DNA of 64,000 nt from Penelope pileata (taxonomy: Eukaryota; Chordata; Aves; Galliformes; Cracidae). How positions within the stretch are numbered: position 1 is the first letter of the stretch; the number at the start of each line of letters is the position of its first letter. The notes under the pieces were generated by a model that was given only the letters and a program-made list of their open reading frames with translations, was not told the origin of the DNA and made no database searches. Made by a program: the position numbers and the translations under genes. Below, one piece after another: positions 1-11,080 of the stretch. The stretch lies in the NCBI GenBank assembly GCA_013396635.1, contig WBMW01003150.1:124184-188183 (forward strand), read 5' to 3'.

Positions 1-1039
1 AAGAGGAAAAGGTGTTCTCTAGAGAAGAGTTGAATGTGGCATTTGCCCAGCACTGCTGAGCTCTAGTGTTGAGGAGAAATTTATATCACTTCTACATGAA
101 CTGTGTCATATACTAGCAACAGGAAAATCTCTAATGTGCTAGAAATTCTGCAATGTGGATGATGAATGATATAGAGAGTCAGATACACAAAAAAAAAATC
201 ATCTCAGAGAAACAGGGTCTCTTTAGAAGCACAAGATGGTCTTTGGTGGACCTACAGATTTATATATACACACTTGCTCTCACTTTATCCCAATCATATA
301 TAAATTTAACAGCGTGAGAACTACCTCGAATCATCCATGTGTACCACCGGAAACTTCGTTAGTTACTTAGAGGTAAGTAATAGAGAGGAAGATACTTTGA
401 GAATGGTATTTATCTACGTCAGTTGTTCATCCACCTCATGAAGCCTATGGCTGAAGGCACAAAGAGAATTGGAGCTGGCTATTGAGTATTCATTTGAATA
501 CACTGTTAAATTTTCCTTGTTTTATATGTAGACTTGGTATCTTTGGTAAGTATTTGATTTAAAAGAAAAAAAATGCACTAAAATTACTCTCTGTTTTTAA
601 GAGGATATTCACATGCAGCCATGTTTACTCTTCTCCCCAGTTTCCAAAGAAAAGCTTACATTTGTCAGAGTTTCTGTGCTTGTTAACATTGAATGTTAAG
701 GACAATTGCAGGAACCCAGGTTGGGCTCCTGCATGACTTTTGCCAAATGAAGGCTAAGAACTCTGAATTGCTTGACATGCAGATATCAGGTATCCAGGAA
801 TTTGGAAACAGTCTCTGAGAAAGGAGTCATTGAAGTGACCAATTGTTCAAAATATTCCTGCTCCCAGTTAGAAGCTCAAAGATACCCTGTCTGAGCTTCA
901 GCCAGATGTACCTACGCAGGTCCCAGCTATCACCAGGCATGGTGGAACAATGGAATAACTCCATAAGCATCTAAAACACAAAGACTCCCCACAAACTGGT
1001 CCAACAATTGATTTTCATATGCCTTGCCAAGAGGGAGGG
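1..1039. other. Non-coding DNA with one candidate exon
   Basis: AT-rich sequence with stops in all frames and no recognisable repeat. The only element that stands out is the 60-bp segment at 313-372, listed separately. A second strong donor-like site (GTAAGT at 546) follows a TAG at 529-531, but the 14-nt interval between them is too short to interpret. Confidence 0.6.
313..372 (+). other. Candidate 60-bp coding exon, gene unknown
   Basis: The segment is preceded by an AG whose upstream tract is only moderately pyrimidine-rich (starting around TTGCTCTCACTTTATCCC). It is followed by a near-perfect donor, GAG|GTAAGTA. It is exactly 20 codons long and open in only one frame. That frame starts RENYLESS and ends FVSYLE. 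It holds four CpG dinucleotides (near 313, 328, 348 and 357), unusual in this CpG-poor window and compatible with constrained sequence. I do not recognise the peptide. A donor this good is expected once or twice by chance in 64 kb on two strands, so this remains a hypothesis. Confidence 0.2.
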
Positions 1040-1492
1040 GAACATACTAGAAAGAGTCTAATAAACAACCACCAAGATGATCAAGAGAATGGAGCACCTC
1101 TCATATGAGGATAAACTGGAGAGTTGGGATTGTTCAGCCTGAAGGAGTCTAAAAGTGGGACATTTCCAACATCTATAAATACCTGAGGGAAAGGTACAAA
1201 GAAGACAGAGCCAGGCTCTTTTCAGTGGTGCCCAGAGCCAGGACAAGGAGCAGTGGGCACAAACCAGAGGGCAGTAGGTTCCATTTGAACATCAAGAAGC
1301 ACTTTACTGCACAAGAGACAGAGCACTGGCACGGATTGCCCAGAGATGCTGTGGATTCTCCTCCTTGGAGACCTTCAGAAGCCACCTAGACATGGTCGTG
1401 AGCAACCTACTCTGATTGGGCAGGAGGTTGGACCAGATGGCCGCCAGAAGTCACTTCTAACCTTAACCATTCTGTGACTCTCTGATTCTATG
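1040..1492 (+). mobile_element. CR1 LINE, 5'-truncated, 3' end
   Basis: The order of motifs matches the last part of avian CR1. It starts with the ORF2 end (CACCAAGATGATCAAGAGAA, then 'gagcacctctcatatgagga' and 'gttcagcctgaagga'). Next comes the 3' UTR block around TGCCCAGAGATGCTGTGGAT, then TTGGACCAGATGGCC and a terminal CTGTGACTCTCTGATTCTATGG. The frame is broken by many differences from the expected peptide, so this is an old, dead copy. Only the extreme 3' portion survives, the usual result of incomplete reverse transcription in this LINE family. Short antisense frames at 1058-1385 are chance products of the repeat. Confidence 0.92.
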
Positions 1493-1562
1493 GCTTCAAA
1501 AACGTGTTAAGGGAACTCAGCTGAGAAAGTCCACTTAAAATTGAGAGAGATCTTGATATCCT

Positions 1563-1612
1563 ACTTCTAAGTTTGAGGTCTCTTCCAACACAAGCCATTG
1601 ATTCTATGAAAG
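1563..1612 (+). mobile_element. CR1 3'-end remnant
   Basis: The stretch GAGGTCTCTTCCAACACAAG followed by CCATTGATTCTATGAAAGA matches the final 40-50 bp of CR1 (GAGGTCCCTTCCAACC...ATTCTATG). It lies about 70 bp after the end of the preceding CR1, in the same orientation. It is either an independent very short insertion or a duplicated end of the neighbouring copy. Confidence 0.6.
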
Positions 1613-2879
1613 ATCAATTATTCAATTGGTTATATTTTGGTATTGTCACAACAGACGTGCCCTAGGGTTTTTAAAACCAATTGGAGGTCCAAGGATTTAT
1701 CCAAGTTGAATGATCATATCCAAAACTATGCTTTGGTGTTTTTAACTGAAGTACTTTCAGTTGCCTTGGTGAATATTGTAAGCTAAGCATAACATTGCAA
1801 TCACTAAAAGAAAGAATGAAAATCAAAGTGCTATTTGAATTTAATGGTCTGTGATGCTTTCCAGGTGTTTATGGACGTTCAATGGTCTCCTCTTGTTTGT
1901 GCCTCAATTTCTATATCAACTAATTTTATCAACAAGTACATTGAAGGGCAGATTTTGGCATCCTCATTTGTATTTGTTTGTTCTGTTGACAAATGTTATC
2001 AAAAAATTGAGTACTCTGAAGTGTTGGTAAGCCTTTGGTCCTCCTCAATCACTTTTTTTCTACAATTCTCTCTTGTGCACACATGCACTTATGCACACAC
2101 TCATGTCCATCTTTCAGTCTATGATTTATTTCCAATATTTCTCATGGTGATCAGATAGTGAGCAGAACAGATAGAGTATTCCAGATGTTAGATGGGTTTG
2201 TGCTGCTCAGAAAAACATTTCAAGGAGAAAATAGCTCATATTGATTGCTTTGAACACTGGTGACTCCTTTTCCTAAGAAAGCACACTCAAAAATAGTTGC
2301 CTTTGGCAGGTAAACATACGGTTTTACTTCAGGCAAAAGAGGGGGGAAAAACCTGTGCTGCTTAATTTTTTATAAAGCAAAACATACAAAAAGGAGAAAG
2401 TGGTTTTGATCAGTGTCAGGAGGCTGCCTATAAAAAGTCAGGTTCAGTCCAATATTTTAATTAAATATGTTTGTTTTATGGTAAAGAAGTTATGGAAATA
2501 CATATGATCTGGGATTTTCCTTGGGTGCACTATCTCTCAGATCTATTTCTCTTTCTCAGGTAAATGAAGAATTGTCATGCATTTGCCCCAGGCTTGAATT
2601 CATCATTTTCATAGGCAAGTCATATTTTTTCCCCCAGTGTGATCCCAGTAATGAACTTCCCCCCACCCCCAACAACAAACCAGAAATGCATTCATTTTGT
2701 TTGCTTGTTTATTTGCTCTAAAGTCATTGAGTTGGGGATGAACAATGCCTTGTTTTTCATGAACCTGCAGAAACACGACTTTTTTTTTTTACTAATCATG
2801 TATTTGTTATGAAATGTTTTTTTCAGCCTTAGACAAAATACTGGACAGGTTGCAACCACAAATGAGTCTCCCACATCAT
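1613..2879. other. Unique AT-rich non-coding DNA
   Basis: No repeat family, RNA gene or splice-flanked frame was recognised. The 107-codon plus-strand frame at 1835-2158 has no domain, no family resemblance and a composition like its surroundings, so it is treated as chance. Confidence 0.55.
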
Positions 2880-3055
2880 GAAAAGAAAAAAGAAAAGAAA
2901 AGAAAAGAAAAGAAAAGAAAAGAAAAGAAAAGAAAAGAAAAGAAAAGAAAAGAAAAGAAAAGAAAAGAAAAGAAAAGAAAAGAAAAGAAAAGAAAAGAAA
3001 AGAAAAGAAAAGAGGGAAGGGAAGGGAAGGGAAGGGAAGGGAAGGGAAGGGAGGA
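2880..3055 (+). repeat. Compound microsatellite (AAAAG)n-(GGGAA)n, pure homopurine
   Basis: About 25 units of AAAAG run from roughly 2889 to 3012, then about 8 units of GGGAA to about 3052. Not a single pyrimidine occurs from 2880 to 3055 (176 nt). Pentanucleotide homopurine tracts like this have mirror symmetry and can form triplex (H-DNA) structures. Long open frames on both strands here (2692-3183 and overlapping) exist only because the repeat lacks stop codons; they are not genes. Copy number is probably polymorphic. Confidence 0.98.
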
Positions 3056-4196
3056 TTCTGAAACAAATGAAGCATCATCCATAGAAATACATTGTTTTTA
3101 TTAATCCTTATAAAATTCCTTGTCTGCCCCTCCACATGCTCCCATGGGAAAATAACTTGTGGCACTTTTAATTGGTCAGACATCTCTTCATCACCTCTTG
3201 CATAATTTTACAGAGTGAAGGAAGAGCATGCCGTATTCCAACCCTGTCCACTTCTGTATAATCCAGGAGGAAACTCATGAATAAAGAAAGCAAGATGGGG
3301 CAGGTTGAATTCTTGCTGAAGGCAACGCCATGTGGTCTAAGAGCTTCAGGACTGGATATCCTGTGTGATTGTACAAGCTCATCTAAAATACAAGGCCTTG
3401 GGAAGGGTAATTTAAGACTTTACTGTTATTCTAGGCCCAGTGTTCTCTTTCTATGAAAAGTATCAGGCCTGTGCACAATTTTGCTGTGATTGAAGCTGAA
3501 AAGCAAAGAGTGCATGAGCGGGTAACACAAGAGTCCGTAACATGGTGAAATTTTGACTTTGAATTGAAGTTCCTTTTTGGAGGGGGTGAAATGTTAGCTC
3601 GAAGAAAACATCTGCTTCACATAGAATCTGCTTCTATACTTTGAGTATATTCTTGGGAATCCCTGCATGACCCTGAAGACATCATTTAACATATGTCTCA
3701 GGTCTGTTCACTCTGAGGGACTTAGTAGAACTTTGAGAGATGGGATTTGGAATAGCGAACTGCAGAAAGTAGCCAGGATCTTGTGTTAATCCTAAGGAGT
3801 GTCTTGTCTTGACACAGCTGGGAAAGGGTTTTTGATCAAGGTGTTCCACTCATTTACTCCCAGGGAACTCATAAATATTCTGCTGACCTTTTATTGCAAT
3901 AAAGTGCTTATCATTCCTGTCATTTCAAGTGTATACAGTTTGCAACTTGATTAGAAATTCTTGAATGAGAGAGAGAAGGTTCCTATTAAAAGCATTTGCT
4001 CCAATTTTGGTGAAAAATGACAGATAAACATTTGTGTTGTCCAGATGATGATTCAGAACTCCATAATTTCCTTATTATTTTCTACTGTGTATATATATAT
4101 ATATTTTACTGTGGTGAATAATCAGGAAACTGGAAACTGAGAAAAAGTAAACCTGAGAAGACCAGTGAAATAGTTTGCAACCATGAAGAAAGTCAA
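3056..4196. other. Unique non-coding DNA with short (TA)n
   Basis: No gene or family-level repeat seen. A short TA run (4089-4105) is the only simple sequence. Frames are short and unrecognised. Confidence 0.55.
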
Positions 4197-4260
4197 AACA
4201 TTTTTCTTTTTTTCTTTTTCTTTTTCTTAATCTTTTTACTTTTCTTATTCTTTTTCCCCC
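4197..4260 (+). repeat. Polypyrimidine low-complexity tract
   Basis: The plus strand is almost only T and C, with CTTTTT-like units, ending in CCCCC. It creates a lysine/arginine-rich antisense frame (4075-4278) that is an artefact. Confidence 0.8.
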
Positions 4261-5908
4261 AACACTGTAAAAGCCCATATGAGTGCTGACATTTTAACCT
4301 TCATAAGCTCCAGGAGGTAGCGACAGCTTTCAGCAGCTCTTGCAGTTCCAAGATAAATGCTCCATAAGAGGAGGCACGTGGACAAAGAACAAATATAAAT
4401 GTATTATTTTTTTTCCTTAAATTGAACTGCTTGATAGCTCAGGCTGAAACAATATCACTTCCTGACAGGAGATGATAATCCACTTGGGTTTCAATGTCCA
4501 AACTTTGAGGTCAGTAAAGAGTGTGCTGATGAATTCAGTGGCTGTAGATTCAGTTCCATAGCAAGAATGGCATACAAAACTAGGTGTAGAAATTGCTTTT
4601 GTGCTGAGTTTCACACTTGTGCATCTCAGTCAGGCTGTGGTGAGGAACATTTGTGTAAAAATCTTCCTTATATACAAACAATGAAGCATCATTTCCAGAA
4701 ACCTGCTAGCCAACAATTCTGGGAGTGTGTCCATTGAGCATGGTCAATAGATAAATCAACCAATAAGAATTATAAGATGATAATATGATAATCAGTGGGT
4801 TACCAGTGAGGACAAGACAAGTGTTATCTCCTCAAGAGATAAGATTTAGCTTGAGCTGGTGTAGATAGGGGAAGAGGAGCTATCCACTACCTTACGAGTG
4901 CAGCCTGTCCATAGGACAGGCTTAATCAATGACAAAGTTTATTCAGGGTAATTTTAATACCCATTTGGGGAACTGACTGTGATTCTAACAAATGTTGATA
5001 CACAGATGGAGTCAACTCTAACAGAGTCTTCAACTTCAAAGAAAGGTTAGGCCAAATACTTCATATCCAAACGTTCAGAGGAAAACCTCAGTTTGCAGTA
5101 AAAACTAGCATTGTTTTCAGAATAAATGTTTAGAAAGTTAGTGTTTCAGGATTTAGTCTCCATTTCTGACTTCTAGGGTAAAGGATGCAGCAGATTGTAG
5201 GTGGTACGAACCTATCTCCTTCCAGGTTATCCCACTGTCCTCTAATCAATGTGGTAATGCTGCCTTTGTCAGAGGCACAGTGTTGGAGATAAGGAGCTTA
5301 CTCTGCCCATTTTATGTTACTAATGGAAACAAAGATTTGTCAAATAAAAATATTATCTTTAGCTAGAGCTTTCAAGCTTTTCATGTTACAATACTCTTTG
5401 CTGACTTGCACCAAACAGCCATTACCCTCTGGGCCTGAAACGTGTGCTGTGATGGTCTCCAGCAATGTTGCCATATGCCAAAAAAGAACAATAGTGCTAG
5501 TAGGCGGGAATTCTTTTGTCTAACATTTGATGGAAAGGATCCTTTTGTAGGTACTAGGATAAAGAGATGACTTCGTATTCCTCTTCTCATAACATCTACT
5601 TTAGGGAAAGAAGTACCTAATTCTCACCATTGGCAATGATTCTGGACAACAAGCTGAAGATGGAAAAAATTAATATTTGTTTAGAAGAATCTCACTCTGC
5701 TTGTATTTTACATTCTAAATAAATCTAATCATTTGCCAGCATTTCTACTGCTTCAGTACTTACAGGACTCAACAAAAACAGGAGTCTCATCTTAAGCCCT
5801 CTCCTCTTTCTGTGCATGTACATATACTGATGTGTGTATGTTAAAATCAGTCTACAGCACAAAGGTTTTGCCTTCCAAATAGAGGTGAATGAAAAGCACA
5901 CAGTACTA
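4261..5908. other. Unique non-coding DNA with one small hairpin
   Basis: No repeat family or exon was recognised. The hairpin at 4902-4922 is listed separately. Confidence 0.5.
4902..4922. repeat. Short perfect inverted repeat
   Basis: AGCCTGTCC and GGACAGGCT form a 9-bp perfect stem around a 3-nt ATA loop. No promoter or terminator function follows in a vertebrate nuclear context. Such a stem can occur by chance. Confidence 0.6.
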
Positions 5909-6035
5909 TGATCCCCTGTTCACAGAGGTGGAAATGAGACACAGGCAGATTTAGGGACTTGCCCAAGGCAAGACAGGAAACATGTAGCAGAACCAGGGAT
6001 CAAACCCACATCTCTTCTGTGCTTTAGCTAGACGT
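5909..6035 (+). mobile_element. MIR-like SINE remnant
   Basis: The sequence follows the MIR core and 3' half in order. It has 'cccctgttcacagaggtgg', then GAAATGAGACACAGGC, GACTTGCCCAAGGCAAGACA, GCAGAACCAGGGATCAAACC and CTGTGCTTTAGC. The corresponding MIR blocks are CCCATTTTACAGATGAGG, AAACTGAGGCACAG, AACTTGCCCAAGGTCACAC, GCAGAGCCGGGATTCGAACC and CCGTGCTCTTAACC. MIR is a tRNA-derived SINE spread before the amniote radiation, so a bird copy should be old and diverged, as seen. Confidence 0.8.
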
Positions 6036-7632
6036 TTAGTGTTCCTCTCAATGCAGAGCACAAATAAGATGGGAAGTGGCACTTTGAAGCACTTTTCTCA
6101 AGATAACGTCACTGTTATTGTTTTAATTTAGCAATAGATGTTATCAATATGAAAGTAAAGCCGGTCGCAATTTGAGTTTATCCTCCATAATGACTCACTT
6201 CTTCCATACTGCCCACAAGAAGTGAACTAATAACCAGTTATTCCCCCTGGATTTCTCAGTATGAATTGTCTCTGTGTTACTTGCTTTTAAGCTACTAGGG
6301 AGCTTTCCAAGCCACCTCTGCAGAGTCATATGGTCCTACTGAATCCCCATTAGACCTCTCGGTGACCTCCCGGTGGAAAAGAAGCTACAGATAGACATCT
6401 AACTGCAGCATGGCTTTCATGGATGGTCCATTGCTCTGATGAGTGACTATCTGTCTACATGTAAAATTGATTTACTCCTGATGTACATTCATCATATTGA
6501 GTTCTTCCCAGCTTTATTGGTTTTGGTGGGCTTGAGTTCACACAGCTGATTTGGCTTTAAAGTACTGCAGTCACACGGTCTTCTACTGGAATAGGATCTA
6601 AAAGGCAGAAAGTGTAGATCCATGGAGAGTTTATGTCGAGACTGTACCTACACATCAGTTTAGACTGTCATTTACAACTTGACCCTGACAAACATGGTTT
6701 GTGCTCTCACTTTCTCAGCCAAGGTCCTGTAGGCTGTCTGGAGGCAAATGTTGCTTAGCTCCCATCCTTTGAATGCGTGGTGAACTGCAGTGTGACATTG
6801 AAAAGGCATTGAACTGTGATCAGTGAGAAAGCAGAGATACTCACCAAGAACACCTTTAGCAGACCCTGTTACATTCTCTTAAGATTGTAGAGCTGGAAAT
6901 GTACTCTTCAAGATCCTCTATCACGCACCTCGATTTAGGCACACGAATAGCTTAAAAGATGTTGTAAGTGAGCGGGATGAGACTTCTTTTTCTTTGCTTA
7001 AGAATATAGGTTGCAATATGCTCTGATTCTCTGGAACAATACTTAGTGATCCATAGATTCCACTTCATGAATGTTCTGGATTTTCCTAAATGGAAGTGTC
7101 CAGGGGTGTGCTCTAGTCACTTCATGTTTGAATCGAACAGAGTAATAACAGGAAAATTGTCTGACAGAGAAATTACTACAGGGCACAGAAAATACATTAA
7201 TGCACTGAAGTCTTCTGAGTGTGAATCTGTGAAGCAGCAGAAAACTCCACAGTTATTATTGAGTCAGTTCTAGTCCACTCAGCTTAGCTTTTTTTCTTTT
7301 TTTTCTTTTTTTCCAGACAAAATGCTGAATGGAGGCACTTCTTCTAGATGCACAAATCTCTGAACATGATGCAGAAGGAAGATGTCTAAAATAGATCACC
7401 TGAACAATTCTGAAGACATCCGGAGAGCAGACTGATGTCAGGTTGGGATCAAATCACTCATTGCAGCTACTAAAACTTTCATCATTGAATCCTTCAATTC
7501 TGTTTAAAAATGAAGTTCCAATGTAGGGCTTTGTTTTATTGGTTTTATTCCATTTGTTTCTCCACATGTCCAGTTCTTTCACGCAGACTAACTGTTTAAA
7601 CACTGTTCTGAAGTGGCTAGCTGCTGCTCTGA

Positions 7633-7661
7633 ATCTTTGTGCCTTGGATCTTTGTGCCTTG
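7633..7661 (+). repeat. 15-bp tandem duplication
   Basis: ATCTTTGTGCCTTGG is followed directly by ATCTTTGTGCCTTG. This is a simple two-copy replication-slippage product. Confidence 0.9.
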
Positions 7662-10600
7662 CTGAAATATTTGGTATCAAGTAACTAAGCACTTTGTGCT
7701 GTACTTTTATCATTGAGTAACTTGGCATTTAGAATACATTTAATTCAGCATGCATGTCACTTACAACTACTTTTGAAGAAATAGGTGCCCTTGGTTAACT
7801 AATAGCTTTGCAAAATGGCATAAGCAGTGTTTGATTTGGCGCTTTTGTCTGTTTTTTCCCTGTAGTCCATTCATATTTACATATACTTTTTTTTTTTTTT
7901 TTCAGAATTAAAAGCTTGGTTATGAAAGTGCAACATTTTACAGATTATCTCAGAGTCACTGAATATTTGTTGTGGTGTTGGTTTTTACTTTTTTCCCAGA
8001 GACTGGTAAAATCACTCTGGCTCCGGAGGTTCAACTTTCTGCCCCTGTTAAGGGAGGTCATCAGTAGCGTGGAGTCAGCTTTGGATATCTCCCAATCAGA
8101 AACAAATAAAAGTTAGCCCTCTGGGACTTTAGCTAGGCTGTATCTGCCCTTCCAATGAACAGTTAAGCTTTGTAGTGTGCCTGCTTGAGAAACAGCTGTT
8201 TGTCTAACCTCTGAACTGCTCAATACATTAATCTGAAGCATAATTTAGCTCTGTCTGAGCTTCTGAACATGGCACCAATAGCTGGCTAGCATAGATTTAC
8301 TAGCATTAAAAATAATCATTTTTGAGGTTTGTTTGAAAAATAGTTCCCCTCCTGTCTTAATTAATTAAAAATGACAATTTTTGGCAAGAACATACCCAAC
8401 AGAAAGCATAGTTCATAGTTTCTGAGCAAGATGCTCCCCCTCAAAACCTTTGTGTTACAGTTTGTTCCTGATGCTCGTGAGTCAGCCATAAAGGCAGTCC
8501 CTATTTTTTGTTGGCCTTTTGTTTGGGGAGTGTGGTTCAGTTGTGCATCACCATGCTGTCCCTCTGCCAGCTGAGAACAAAGATCCAGTCAGAAGGATGG
8601 GAAAATACAGAAGTATTTTGAGTGAGTAGGAGCCAAGCCTTGATCAGATCTGGATATCCTCAAGCTTCAAAGTTAGGACGCTTCTGGCTTCAGAGTGGGC
8701 TCATCACTTTGTTTCTGAACCCCATTCTAAAGTCAGTGAGAGTCAGTGGGATTCTTTCTGTTGATTCTTGTGAGAGAGCAGGTCTTAAAAGAGAGGAGGT
8801 AAAGAGAAAAATAAAAGAGGAGAATGAATGTTTGTGAAAACTAGTAAGTAAAATACTTATGACTGTCGAAACGCTATGTGATGCAAGATCCAATAGTCTC
8901 CTCTCACTCACAGATGCTCAGTTCTTTATTCACTTTGTGAGCATACATACACTCTGTTCCCCAGATTACCCCAGAGAAAAATGGCAGAAATATGGATCAC
9001 TCTTCTAAGAATTTGGCTTCTAAGAATGGTTGTTATGCATCTCTGTATGTAGGCCATTAAATATCTGGCCTTATTCAGCACTGGAATGTTCCAGTAACTC
9101 ACACTCATACGAGTTTTATTCCTGCATCAGCAGAGATGGGAAATCCACACTGAGCTGTTTATCGATCAGGCAGATTAAGGACATTTATTGTCCCACTCTA
9201 CACAGCATGCATAGAAGTCTTTTGCAAGAGGAATCGTGTTTCATAGATGCTCAAGAAGCATATCCTGTCATGCCATGGCACTGTGCTAGGACTGCTCAAG
9301 TGAAAAGGCAGCATGGCAGTTATGAAACTAAACCTTAATTATTATGGTATTGGTAGATTCTGCTGTTTGTCTTGATGGGCTTTTGATAGACTACCAGCAC
9401 CATGGGCTATAACAGGGACTTAGATAGCTTGTTCTACTGTAGTTGCATACATGCATACAGTCAGTTTAATTTCTCCCTTGTGTTTCTTTTTCCTGAAGCT
9501 CTAACTCCAGAAACAAAAGCATTACAATTTTTCCATTTTCTTCAATGATGAATGCAAACAGAGCTGTCAAACTTTAGCAGTCAAAGAGAAATATTGAAAA
9601 TTTAGCTTAGATCCAAGCATATGCTTGAGCAAAGCGAAAGCCTGAAAAGAGACGAAATGTCATGATTTTGCTGTATTATCACCATTGCAGAATGTATGAC
9701 TTTTTACAGCTTAGGGAGTAAAAGAGTTAATAGGCAATGACAGAGCTCTAGGAACTGAGGAAGTTACAGACTGCATTATGAACACAATCCCTGTTGCAGG
9801 GAGTTTAGAGTATAAAAAATGTAGGATGAGATGGACACAGACAAGCCGCCAAGGAATATAATGATATTACTATTTTTTTTTTAACCAGATTACTGATTTA
9901 CTGACAGAAAAGACCTGAATCTTAATGAGGGATTTAATCAGAGCAGGATGTAATTTTTCAGTTGAAACTCCTTTGATGGAAATGCAGGTTTGACAACATC
10001 AATTTTCCTGTGAATTTGTGTCAGATAAGCCAACTAAAAAAAAAATTTGAAAATATCTTGAAAAAATAAAATTATTCAATTCATCTTTTTGCAATGAACT
10101 ATCATATATTTTTATTTATGATTGTTTAAAAATGTATTTAAATTAATTACAAATCATTTTAAAGCTCAGTGAAATGTTTGATGTCAATGAATGTTGGACA
10201 AAGATGTCTATTTTTTCGGTACCCACTTTATCAAAATGTCCCAACATTTACATTCCTGCTCAGCTTAACGATGATAAAGAAGATTACTGAGAATTAACAG
10301 CATAACATTTACTATTTTGCTAGAAGACTCCCACTCGAATGAGGAGAGGATGTTGTCTGAGAAGGTATATGAGGCAGGTGAACTGTGCAGGTAAAATGAC
10401 AACTGAAGGGAGACCCGGAGTTACAGTTGGAGAGGGCATTAACGTATTCCCTGTTTGCACAGTCTGAATTTTGCAGTACATTAGGAAGGCAGAATGCAGA
10501 GAGTGACAGAAAAATAAAGAGGGACAAATTTTATCCTTGCCTAGCTGCAGTCATCTTTCGTTACCAATCATGTTGTTGTTTTCTGGGTGACGTTAAGGAG

Positions 10601-11070
10601 GGAGATAAACTCACCCATGTGCTGCTGCAAGGTGTGCACTGAAATGTAGTGTTCAGTCCCTCACCTGCAGCTTCTCAGCCCCTTTTTGGGCAGCACTGGA
10701 CTCCTCTGTACATCTTTGTGGAATGAAGACACAATCGTATTTTCCCAATTCACAGAGAAAACCAACCCCCAAGGATGTGGTTCTCAGCTATGACAGTTAC
10801 TGGTGTAACTGGTGAGACAAAGGAGAAAATACCTGGGGAGAAAAGATGGTTTACTATGAAATTGCTAAGGACATTCTATCATCCTGCACAGTGTCTGAAA
10901 CACCCAGCACAGTGTGCTGGAAGCAGCATCAGGCTGTCATCGGCACTGTTACAGCACTCGCACCTACCCAGCCTGACAGAGCTGTTTAGCCAAAGTGCAT
11001 CACATTCCCTGCTGCCCTCGTTTTGCTTAATCTGCACTCTTGCAGCTCGGTAATCCTCATGGGAGTCTTC

Positions 11071-11080
11071 CTATAAATAG
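11071..11080 (+). promoter_or_regulatory. MEF2-consensus site
   Basis: CTATAAATAG is an exact match to the MEF2 consensus CTA(A/T)4TAG. It lies in a stretch (about 10960-11130) richer in GC and TTAAT/CAATTAA-like motifs than its surroundings, which could be a conserved non-coding element. The same ten bases could also be read as a TATA box. Function is inferred only from the motif. Confidence 0.25.

Noticed and set aside
2692..3183. Long overlapping open frames rich in FLFFSF or KRKEKK repeats
   Set aside because: They exist only because the AAAAG/GGGAA microsatellite contains no stop codon; the peptides are the period read in different frames.
7288..7430. Poly-T tract plus TTTTTTCCAG as an exon start
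   Set aside because: No open frame of useful length and no good donor follow; such tracts are frequent intronic decoys.
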